DNA from: Deltaproteobacteria bacterium
GTDB taxonomy: Bacteria; Desulfobacterota; BSN033; UBA1163
Length of the DNA stretch: 15,085 bases
Assembly: GCA_016875255.1 (NCBI GenBank)
Contig: VGRU01000066.1
Span: 1 to 15,085, forward strand
Direction of reading: 5' to 3'
Position 1 is the first letter of the stretch; every line of letters starts with the position of its first letter. Positions 8,181 to 14,156 of the stretch are shown one piece after another. The notes under the pieces were generated by a model. That model ran no database searches and was not told the origin of the DNA. It saw only the letters and a list, made by a program, of their open reading frames with translations. Position numbers and translations under genes: made by a program.

Positions 8181-8209
8181 TTGACAAAAGAGATTATTTC
8201 GGCTAATAA
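8181..8209 (+). promoter_or_regulatory. Sigma-70-type promoter for the acyl-CoA gene block
   Basis: A consensus -35 box TTGACA (8181-8186) is followed after exactly 17 bp by TAATAA (8204-8209), one base from the -10 consensus TATAAT at several positions but well placed. It lies in the 93-bp gap between pdxA and the thiolase gene. Transcription would start near 8216-8218, giving a leader of about 35 nt to the ATG at 8251. No operator palindrome was recognised beside it. Confidence 0.6.
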
Positions 8210-8250
8210 AAGACATTTGTGAAAAAAATCATTTGGAACAGGAGAACGCT

Positions 8251-9537
8251 ATGAGAGAAGTTGTTGTTGTAAGCGGTGTTAGGACTGCCATCGGTAACTT
8301 TGGAGGTTCTCTTAAGGATATTCAGGTGGTAAAATTGGGAGCCATTGTCATCAGAGAGGTTTTAAGGAAAGCGGGCTTAAAGCCCGTTCCGAAAAAGGAA
8401 TATGCAGAGATCGGTCCGGACCTGCTGAAAGGGGCGGGAATGACAGAGCTGGAAAAGGCAAATTACCAGTGGGATGCGTCTCTCAAAGAGATAGAGGTTG
8501 ATGAAGTCATCATGGGCAATGTGCTTCAGGCCGGACAGGGGCAGAACCCGGCCCGGCAGGCTGTGATCCTCGGAGGCGTTCCAAAGGAGGCCACTGCCTT
8601 TACGATCAATAAGGTCTGCGCTTCGGGTCTCAAAGCGGTCGCCCTTGGGGCTCAGGCGATTCAGGCAGGAGAGGCAGAGGTGATCATTGCAGGTGGAATG
8701 GAGAATATGAGTCAGGTTCCCTATGCCTTTCCGCAAGGCCGCTGGGGCGCCAGAATGTTCAATCAGGAGATGGTTGATCTCATGGTTTTTGACGGCCTCT
8801 TTGAGATCTTTTACGGATATCATATGGGACTCACCGCTGAGAATATTGCCGAGAAGTACGGGATATCAAGAAAAGATCAGGACCAAATCGGACTGCTAAG
8901 CCACCAGAGGGCAAGGGCCGCCATTCAGAAGGGGATTTTAAAAGAGGAGATCGTTCCTGTTGTCATCCCTCAAAAGAAAGGGGAGCCGCTCATCTTTGAC
9001 ACGGATGAGAGGCCGATGGACACTTCGCTTGAGAAGATGGGCAAGCTTCCCACGGCTTTCAAGTCAGGAGGGACAGTCACGGCAGGCAATGCCTCCGGGA
9101 TCAACGATGCGGCCGCAGCGGTTCTGTTGATGTCAAAGGAGAAGGCAAAAGAGCTTGGTCTGGAGGTTCTGGGAAAGATCAGGGCTTGCTCTTCCGCAGG
9201 GATCGATCCGGCCTATATGGGCCTGGGGCCCATTCCAGCGGTGAGAAGGGTTCTTAAAAAAGCCGGTCTCTCCCTTGGGGACATTGGGCTGATCGAACTG
9301 AACGAGGCTTTCGCATCCCAGGCCATCGCCTGCATCCGGGAGCTGAAGTTCGACATGGAGAAGACCAATGTCAATGGAAGCGGAATCTCCCTGGGACACC
9401 CCATCGGCTGCACAGGCGCGAGATTGATCGTTTCGCTCCTCTGCGAGATGAAAAGGAGAAAGGTGAATCTTGGGCTGGCCACGCTCTGCATCGGCGGCGG
9501 CCAGGGAATGGCAATGGTCGTGGAAAGAAGTTCGTAG
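8251..9537 (+). CDS. Acetyl-CoA C-acetyltransferase / thiolase
   Basis: Thiolase interconverts two acetyl-CoA with acetoacetyl-CoA, or cleaves longer 3-ketoacyl-CoA. The 428-residue protein has the acyl-accepting Cys123 (NKVCASGLKAV), the NEAFA motif (351-355), His383 (GHPIGCTG) and the second catalytic Cys413 (CIGGGQG), so it should be active. The family usually has about 393 residues with the first cysteine near 89. Here about 34 extra residues lie between roughly 45 and 82, before VDEVIMGNVLQAGQGQNPAR. ATG 8251 is preferred to TTG 8233 because CAGGAG (8239-8244) is correctly spaced. The last two codons and TAG stop (AGT TCG TAG) fall in a repeat cluster. It is first in a block with crotonase and ETF, pointing to beta-oxidation or butyrate-type metabolism; direction and chain length cannot be read from sequence. 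Confidence 0.92.
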   Translation: MREVVVVSGVRTAIGNFGGSLKDIQVVKLGAIVIREVLRKAGLKPVPKKEYAEIGPDLLKGAGMTELEKANYQWDASLKEIEVDEVIMGNVLQAGQGQNPARQAVILGGVPKEATAFTINKVCASGLKAVALGAQAIQAGEAEVIIAGGMENMSQVPYAFPQGRWGARMFNQEMVDLMVFDGLFEIFYGYHMGLTAENIAEKYGISRKDQDQIGLLSHQRARAAIQKGILKEEIVPVVIPQKKGEPLIFDTDERPMDTSLEKMGKLPTAFKSGGTVTAGNASGINDAAAAVLLMSKEKAKELGLEVLGKIRACSSAGIDPAYMGLGPIPAVRRVLKKAGLSLGDIGLIELNEAFASQAIACIRELKFDMEKTNVNGSGISLGHPIGCTGARLIVSLLCEMKRRKVNLGLATLCIGGGQGMAMVVERSS

Positions 9538-9610
9538 TTCGGAGTTCGTAGTTCGGAGTTTTTTATATTCTTGTCTTTTTCTCCGAACTCCGAACTCATT
9601 ACTCCGAACT
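9531..9610. repeat. AGTTCGGAGT-type repeat cluster forming an inverted repeat, copy 2
   Basis: AGTTCGGAGTTC (9536-9547) is perfectly complementary to GAACTCCGAACT (9585-9596), and AGTTCGGAGT (9550-9559) to ACTCCGAACT (9601-9610). Between the arms lies a T-rich stretch (9559-9580). The cluster overlaps the thiolase stop codon and fills almost the whole gap to the hydratase gene. In RNA it could form a strong hairpin between the two genes. Confidence 0.75.
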
Positions 9611-9633
9611 TTTGAATTTAAAGAGGAGGTACG

Positions 9634-10416
9634 ATGGAATACAAAAACATTCTGGTGTCATTTGAAGGGGAGATTGGATTCCTGACGATTAACCGTCCCA
9701 AGGCCCTTAATGCCTTAAACATCGAGACGCTTCAGGAGATTCAGATGGGGCTCGAGGAGGCGAAGGATCAACCCGGGCTGAAAGTTCTCATCGTCACCGG
9801 AGCCGGAGAAAAAGCCTTTGTGGCCGGAGCCGATATTCTCCAGATGAAGGAGATGAATTCGATCGAAGCCCTCAACTTTTCAAAGACAGGCCATCACACC
9901 TTGAAGATGATACAGGATTTCCACTGTCCGGTGATTGCGGCGGTCAATGGTTTCGCGCTGGGAGGGGGAACAGAGATCGCCATTGCCTGTGATTTCATCT
10001 ATGCCTCTGAGAATGCAAAGTTCGGCCTTCCCGAGTCGACCCTGGGCATCTTTCCCGGTTTCGGAGGGACTCAGAGGCTTCCCCGCCTGATCGGAAAAGG
10101 GAAGGCAAAGGAACTGATCTTCACCGGAAAGATGATCAGCGCGCAGGAGGCCTTCCAGATGGGGATCGTCAATAAAATCTTTCCCCAGGCTTCGCTGATG
10201 GAAGAGACAAAGAAGACAGCCCTCCAGATTGCGGGAAACGGAGCGGTCGGCGTGAGGCTGGCGAAGATGGTTGTGAATGGCGGTTTTAATATGGATCTCA
10301 CAGAAGCCTGCAATCTCGAATCTTATGCCTTTGGCATCGGGTTTGCCTCCGAGGATCAGAAAGAGGGGATGCGGGCTTTTATCGAAAAGAGAAAACCCGA
10401 TTTTAAGGGGAGATAA
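9634..10416 (+). CDS. Enoyl-CoA hydratase (crotonase family)
   Basis: A 260-residue crotonase-fold enzyme, the normal length, that would hydrate trans-2-enoyl-CoA (for example crotonyl-CoA) to 3-hydroxyacyl-CoA. The oxyanion-hole segments AFVAGADI (61-68) and ALGGGTE (108-114) are present. Both catalytic glutamates are kept, Glu114 and Glu134 (LPESTLGIFPG), with the same spacing of 20 as Glu144 and Glu164 of the rat enzyme. That favours true hydratase activity over isomerase or dehalogenase relatives. GAGGAGG (9623-9629) precedes the ATG. It sits between thiolase and etfB and is comparable to Crt of butyrate pathways. The substrate is inferred from context only. Confidence 0.93.
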   Translation: MEYKNILVSFEGEIGFLTINRPKALNALNIETLQEIQMGLEEAKDQPGLKVLIVTGAGEKAFVAGADILQMKEMNSIEALNFSKTGHHTLKMIQDFHCPVIAAVNGFALGGGTEIAIACDFIYASENAKFGLPESTLGIFPGFGGTQRLPRLIGKGKAKELIFTGKMISAQEAFQMGIVNKIFPQASLMEETKKTALQIAGNGAVGVRLAKMVVNGGFNMDLTEACNLESYAFGIGFASEDQKEGMRAFIEKRKPDFKGR

Positions 10417-10418
10417 GG

Positions 10419-10439
10419 AGAGAGCGGAAAAAGCTCTCT
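10419..10439 (+). terminator. Hairpin after the hydratase gene, weak terminator candidate
   Basis: AGAGAGC (10419-10425) pairs perfectly with GCTCTCT (10433-10439) around a 7-nt loop, starting two bases after the stop codon. It is followed by GATTAAATAG rather than a T tract, so it is a poor intrinsic terminator and may only protect the message end. Confidence 0.3.
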
Positions 10440-10450
10440 GATTAAATAGA

Positions 10451-10581
10451 GTCTGTTTATAAATGCACTTTTTCCGTCATGCCGGACGTGATCCGGCATC
10501 CAGAAGGATTTGAAATTACTGGATTCCGGCTTTCGCCGGAATGACTGCCTTATTTGATACCATCAATTTATAAACAGACCC
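10451..10581. mobile_element. MITE-like element with 8-bp flanking duplication
   Basis: The ends are inverted: GTCTGTTTATAAAT (10451-10464) and ATTTATAAACAGAC (10566-10579), with CC completing the right edge. TAAATAGA occurs directly on both sides (10443-10450 and 10582-10589), as expected of a target-site duplication. Within lies a second palindromic unit (10476-10545) made of two small hairpins, ATGCCGGA/TCCGGCAT and ATTCCGGC/GCCGGAAT. These are arranged head to head with ATCCAG/CTGGAT, a form of the GCCGGAAT repeat common in many genomes. It encodes no transposase, so it would depend on an enzyme elsewhere. A false in-frame extension of etfB begins at an ATG (10554) inside it. Confidence 0.75.
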
Positions 10582-10600
10582 TAAATAGATTTCAAAAAGA

Positions 10601-10629
10601 GATTACACAGATTTCTAATCTGCGTAATC
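10601..10629. repeat. Hairpin upstream of etfB, GATTAC type
   Basis: GATTACACAGATT (10601-10613) and AATCTGCGTAATC (10617-10629) are inverted repeats with a 3-nt loop and a single mismatch that would be a G-U pair in RNA. It sits just outside the MITE's right flank. It may be a separate short repeat family or part of the etfB leader. Confidence 0.5.
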
Positions 10630-10652
10630 CTTTCCTAATCCATGACATCAGG

Positions 10653-10676
10653 GATTTCTGGTTTTTTTCAGAAATC
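10653..10676 (+). promoter_or_regulatory. Leader hairpin directly before the etfB ribosome-binding site
   Basis: GATTTCTG (10653-10660) pairs perfectly with CAGAAATC (10669-10676) around a GTTTTTTT loop; one wobble and one G-C pair can extend the stem. It ends 5 bases before AAGGAGG (10682-10688). It could affect translation of etfB, or be one more chance palindrome. No known riboswitch consensus was recognised. Confidence 0.35.
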
Positions 10677-10694
10677 TCCATAAGGAGGAGCGAG

Positions 10695-11489
10695 GTGAAG
10701 ATCGTCGTCTGTATCAAGCAGGTTCCGGATACCACGGATGTGAAGATCAATCCCGAGACCAATACTCTGGTCCGTGAGGGTGTGGCCAGCATTACCAACC
10801 CCTTTGATGAGTTTGCCATCGAAGAGGGGCTCCGCACCAAAGAGAAGTTTGGCGGCGAGGTTCATGTGATCACGATGGGACCTCCCCAGGCGATCGAGGT
10901 CCTGAAGAATGCGCTGGCCGTGGGTTGCGATAAGGTCTACCTCGTCTCGGACAAGGGTTTTGCAGGGGCTGATACGCTGGCCACCGCCTATGCCGTGTCC
11001 AAGACGATCGAGCATATCGGAGGCGCGGATATCATTTTCTGCGGAAAACAAGCGATCGACGGAGATACGGCTCAGGTCGGCCCGGGCGTTGCCACCCGGT
11101 TGGGAATCCCGCAACTGACCTATGTCTGCAAGGTGAGGGAGATCAACCTCGAACAGAAAAAGGTCGTGGTGGAACGATTGATGGAAAATGGTAAAGAGGT
11201 GACCGAATCTTCGCTTCCCGTGCTCATCACCGTGGTCAAGGACATCAACGAGCCCAGGCTTCCTTCCCTCCTGGGGATCAAGAAGGCGGCCAAGGCGCAG
11301 ATCCCGACCCTTTCGGCAAAAGACATCAATGCCGACGAGAATCGGATTGGATTGAAGGGATCGCCCACCTGGGTGACCAAGGTCTTCACACCAGAGCCAA
11401 GGGGAGGAGGAGAAGTCCTGAAAGGCGAGTTGACGGATGTGGTTCCACTCCTGATCAACAAATTGATGGATTCGAAGTTCATTAAGTAA
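10695..11489 (+). CDS. etfB: Electron transfer flavoprotein, beta subunit
   Basis: EtfB pairs with EtfA to carry electrons from acyl-CoA dehydrogenases. In anaerobic bifurcating or confurcating types it binds NAD(H) and a second FAD, otherwise AMP. GTG 10695, preceded by AAGGAGG (10682-10688), gives a 264-residue protein of normal length with the typical opening MKIVVCIKQVPDTTDVKI. The frame continues back to ATG 10554, but those 47 extra residues come from the MITE and the hairpin region. The family signature DGDTAQVGPGVATRLGIPQ lies around 122-140. The neighbouring gene is its partner subunit with a fused ferredoxin domain. Bifurcating activity is an inference from that partner and from the KQVPDT-type start, not proven. 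Confidence 0.94.
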   Translation: MKIVVCIKQVPDTTDVKINPETNTLVREGVASITNPFDEFAIEEGLRTKEKFGGEVHVITMGPPQAIEVLKNALAVGCDKVYLVSDKGFAGADTLATAYAVSKTIEHIGGADIIFCGKQAIDGDTAQVGPGVATRLGIPQLTYVCKVREINLEQKKVVVERLMENGKEVTESSLPVLITVVKDINEPRLPSLLGIKKAAKAQIPTLSAKDINADENRIGLKGSPTWVTKVFTPEPRGGGEVLKGELTDVVPLLINKLMDSKFIK

Positions 11490-11508
11490 AAGGGTAGGGT
11501 CGAAAGGC

Positions 11509-11554
11509 AAGGGTAACGAGGCCCGTATCGTTAATAAAGGGTTACGTTTGTCGT
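11509..11554 (-). repeat. Degenerate inverted partial copy C of the 182-bp repeat
   Basis: Read on the minus strand, this stretch runs ACGACAAACGTAA...TTAACGATACGGGCC then TCGTTACCCTT, matching the right part of copy B (3903-4084). A 28-base segment that contains the hairpin is missing between two GGGCC direct repeats. The rest of the 182-bp gap between etfB and etfA is AT-rich and contains several TAACC/GGTTA-type runs, but nothing else I can name. Confidence 0.6.
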
Positions 11555-11671
11555 CTCTTATAATTATTTACACGTAACCTTAACCAATAACCGAAACGGG
11601 CATCCTAACCTTTACCCTTACCTATAAACCCTTTTCATTGTTCAGGTTATTTAAAAATAGGAGGAGAGAGA

Positions 11672-12871
11672 ATGGCAAACTTATTGATCGATAAAGGAAC
11701 CTGCACGGGATGCGAAGCCTGCATTCCTTCCTGTCCGTTCGGGGCATTGAGCATGAAGGAGGGGATTGCCGTTGTTGACGAAAAGTGCACCTTTTGTGGA
11801 GCCTGTGTGGATGTCTGCCCGGTCAGCGCGATTGCGCTGGAGAAGGATGAGAAGGCCGTAACGATCGACGTCGGCGCTTATCAGGATGTCTGGGTCTTCA
11901 TCGAACACGAACAGGAAAAGGTTTCCAGCGTCTCCTTTGAACTCCTTGGAGAGGGGCGAAAGCTGGCCGATGCCATCGGATGCAAATTGTGCGGGTTCAT
12001 CTTCGGAAAAGAGGTCGAGGGATTCGTTAAGGAGGCGATCGCTTACGGAGCGGAGAAGGTCTACGTGACCGAAAACCCTCTGCTCGAACCCTATCGGACC
12101 GACCCCTTTGCCTGCGCCGCGGTCAACCTCATCCGAAAATATAAGCCCGAAATCGTCCTCTTCGGAGCCACGATTCAGGGAAGGGATTTTGCCGGGAATG
12201 TTGCCACCGCTCTGGAAACTGGACTGACAGCTGACTGCACAGGCCTGGAGATCGATCCCGAGACGAAATATCTCAAACAGACACGGCCTGCGTTTGGCGG
12301 CAATATCATGGCGACCATTCTCGACTACCCCAATTACCGGCCCCAGATGTCCACTGTTCGGCCAAAGGTCTTTCCCATGCCCTCGAGAGATGAATCGAGA
12401 AAAGGGGAGGTGATCCGGGAACCTCTGCCCATGACCGAGAGCCAGATCCGGACAAAGGTTCTGGAATTCATCAAAGGAGCGGAAGCGGTCAATCTGGCTG
12501 ATGCGGAGATCATCGTTTCAGGAGGCAGAGGGATCGGAAGCGCGGAGAACTTCAAGGTGATCCGCGAACTGGCAGGCGTTCTGGGGGCGGCTGTGGGAGC
12601 CTCTCGCGCTGCTGTGGATGCGGGCTGGATTCCCTATGAGCATCAGGTGGGGCAGACCGGTAGGACCGTCAGACCCAAGATCTATTTTGCCTGCGGCATT
12701 TCAGGTTCGATTCAGCACCAGGCCGGGATGAAAACCTCGGACATCATCGTTGCCATCAATAAAGACCCGGAGGCCCCGATCTTTAAGATCGCCACCTATG
12801 GCGTGGTCGGCGACCTCTTCACCATCCTCCCCATGATTAAGGAGGAATTCAGGAAGAGGTTAGGACGTTAA
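11672..12871 (+). CDS. etfA: Electron transfer flavoprotein alpha subunit with N-terminal 2[4Fe-4S] ferredoxin domain
   Basis: The 399-residue protein starts with a ferredoxin-like domain (1 to about 60) holding two full clusters: Cys11, 14, 17, 21 and Cys39, 42, 45, 49, each C-x2-C-x2-C-x3-C-P. A standard EtfA follows. The N-terminal flavodoxin-like domain spans about 72-255. The C-terminal FAD domain has GGRGIGSAENF (284-294), GASRAAVDAGW (309-319), QVGQTGRTV (325-333) and CGISGSIQHQAGM (341-353). Usual EtfA has about 320 residues. Ferredoxin-fused EtfA is known in anaerobes such as the Acetobacterium caffeyl-CoA reductase and lactate dehydrogenase complexes, where the clusters exchange electrons with ferredoxin. 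AGGAGG (11659-11664) precedes the ATG. The acyl-CoA dehydrogenase partner is not in the window. Confidence 0.94.
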   Translation: MANLLIDKGTCTGCEACIPSCPFGALSMKEGIAVVDEKCTFCGACVDVCPVSAIALEKDEKAVTIDVGAYQDVWVFIEHEQEKVSSVSFELLGEGRKLADAIGCKLCGFIFGKEVEGFVKEAIAYGAEKVYVTENPLLEPYRTDPFACAAVNLIRKYKPEIVLFGATIQGRDFAGNVATALETGLTADCTGLEIDPETKYLKQTRPAFGGNIMATILDYPNYRPQMSTVRPKVFPMPSRDESRKGEVIREPLPMTESQIRTKVLEFIKGAEAVNLADAEIIVSGGRGIGSAENFKVIRELAGVLGAAVGASRAAVDAGWIPYEHQVGQTGRTVRPKIYFACGISGSIQHQAGMKTSDIIVAINKDPEAPIFKIATYGVVGDLFTILPMIKEEFRKRLGR

Positions 12872-12881
12872 TTTTTTGATT

Positions 12882-13041
12882 AAAGTTCAAATGTCAAAAC
12901 CCAAATGTCAAAGGAATGCCAAATTTCAAAATCCCTCCCTACAATAAGGAGACAAATGGGAAATGACCTGAATTCTTTAAACTTTGTGCTTTGACATTGC
13001 CTTTATTTGATTTGAACTTTGGACTTTGACATTTGTCATTT
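12882..13041. repeat. CAAATGTCAAA-type inverted repeat region
   Basis: The left arm (12882-12918) holds repeated CAAATGTCAAA units, and the right arm (12989-13041) holds their complements, TTTGACATTTG and TTTGAACTTT. The region can fold back on itself imperfectly. It fills most of the 250-bp gap between etfA and the zinc-ribbon gene. It is clearly more AT-rich than the flanking genes. No protein frame or clear promoter was recognised in it. Confidence 0.65.
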
Positions 13042-13121
13042 CATCTCCTACGATTTTCTTCTTGCTTTTTTCCATTCCTTTCATCATAATTAAAAAAATC
13101 CTTTGAAGGGGGTTTCCATCT

Positions 13122-14090
13122 ATGATCGTCACCTGCGCCTCCTGTTTGACAAAATATCAACTGGATGATTCAAGAATTTCAGAAAAGGGGGCAAAGGTTC
13201 GATGTTCCCGGTGCAAACATGTATTCTATGTCGTCTTGCCTCCGGAGACGAAAGAGGAAGTGACTGAGAATTTCGAGTCCTTTGCCAAATATCATGAAGA
13301 ACTGATGGGGCCGGATCAGAGGGGAATGGAGATTTCCACCCCGGAGGAAGAGGAAGTAAGAGGAAAAGAAGCGGCGCCCATGGAGGGGGAAGGGGAGGAG
13401 GAAAAATTTCTTTTTTCAGACCAGGCGTCTGGGGACAAGGTGGAACCCTTTTCTCTTCCGGAATTTGAGGAAAAGGCAGAGACCGGGGCCAGGGAGGCCC
13501 CGCCGAAGAAGGCCGCCATGGATCCGTGGAGAATGAGGGGGGAGAAAAAAAGGCCTTCCCGTTTATTAGCCCTTGTTACCGTTATTGTCATTCTAATCTT
13601 CGGTCTCTTCTACTTATGGACGGAGATGGAGTCCGGAGGGAAACTTTCTTCCTATTTGGGAGATCCCATCAAGAAAGCGACCCAGTTATGGGAGCAGGTC
13701 TGGGGGACGGAGAAGGAGGGCCTGGTCGTAAAAGACCTGACCGGATATGAAGAAAAAGCGGGAGAATTTTCCCTTTATATCATCGAAGGAAAAGTGGATA
13801 ACCAGTCTCAGAAAACGAAGAAGCTTATTAAAGTGAAAGTGATCATCTTTGATCAGAACCGGATGAAAGTGACAGAGAAGGAGACCCTTTGCGGCCAGAC
13901 CCTCGGCCGGGGGGAGCTAAAGAACCTTCCCTCCGACTTCTTTTCAGGAGAGATGGTCATCCAGCCTAAAACCGAGAAAGAGATGCTCGCCCCTTCGGGC
14001 AAGACCGTTCCCTTTATAGTCGTCTTTAAAAATTTGCCCGCTCAGGCCAAAGAGTTCAAAGTCGAGATTGTCGAAGCGCCCAGCCTCTGA
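13122..14090 (+). CDS. Zinc-ribbon (MJ0042-type) single-pass membrane protein, DUF3426-like
   Basis: A 322-residue protein. Residues 1-37 form a small zinc ribbon with Cys5-x2-Cys8 and Cys28-x2-Cys31, of the MJ0042 type (IVTCxxCxTKYxLDDS...VRCSRCKHVF). Residues 41-145 are acidic, low-complexity and probably disordered. One transmembrane helix lies at about 147-166 (LLALVTVIVILIFGLFYLW). The outer C-terminal half (about 195-322) resembles the DUF3426 beta-sandwich, with LYIIEGKVDNQSQK. The positive flank before the helix suggests the ribbon is cytoplasmic and the C-terminal half periplasmic. Proteins of this shape are widespread in Deltaproteobacteria and have no firm function. GAAGGGGG (13105-13112) precedes the ATG. 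It is convergent with the next gene and separated from etfA by a repeat region, so it is probably transcribed alone. Confidence 0.8.
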   Translation: MIVTCASCLTKYQLDDSRISEKGAKVRCSRCKHVFYVVLPPETKEEVTENFESFAKYHEELMGPDQRGMEISTPEEEEVRGKEAAPMEGEGEEEKFLFSDQASGDKVEPFSLPEFEEKAETGAREAPPKKAAMDPWRMRGEKKRPSRLLALVTVIVILIFGLFYLWTEMESGGKLSSYLGDPIKKATQLWEQVWGTEKEGLVVKDLTGYEEKAGEFSLYIIEGKVDNQSQKTKKLIKVKVIIFDQNRMKVTEKETLCGQTLGRGELKNLPSDFFSGEMVIQPKTEKEMLAPSGKTVPFIVVFKNLPAQAKEFKVEIVEAPSL

Positions 14091-14094
14091 TAAA

Positions 14095-14122
14095 AGTTCG
14101 GAGTTCGGAGTTTTGAGTTCGG
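14095..14122. repeat. AGTTCGGAGT-type repeat cluster, copy 3
   Basis: Overlapping AGTTCGGAGT units and one GAGTTCGG variant start 4 bp after the stop codon of the zinc-ribbon gene. It lies in the 66-bp gap between convergent genes. No intrinsic terminator was identified there. Confidence 0.6.
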
Positions 14123-14156
14123 CGTAGGGCAATTTATGAATGATCCCTGCGGAGCT

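Noticed and set aside
8383..8496. Frameshift as the source of the extra thiolase segment
   Set aside because: The frame is continuous, the flanking motifs are in register on both sides, and the segment has normal coding composition.
9536..9596. Intrinsic terminator between thiolase and hydratase
   Set aside because: The inverted repeat is strong, but the T-rich stretch is in the loop and no T tract follows the second arm; the unit recurs elsewhere as a repeat family.
10668..11510. Long antisense frame (about 280 residues) across etfB
   Set aside because: It covers etfB almost exactly on the other strand, has no known motif and no ribosome-binding site; etfB has full family signatures.
8251..12871. 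Complete butyrate or beta-oxidation operon
   Set aside because: 3-hydroxyacyl-CoA dehydrogenase and acyl-CoA dehydrogenase are absent, and the gaps between genes are long and filled with repeats.
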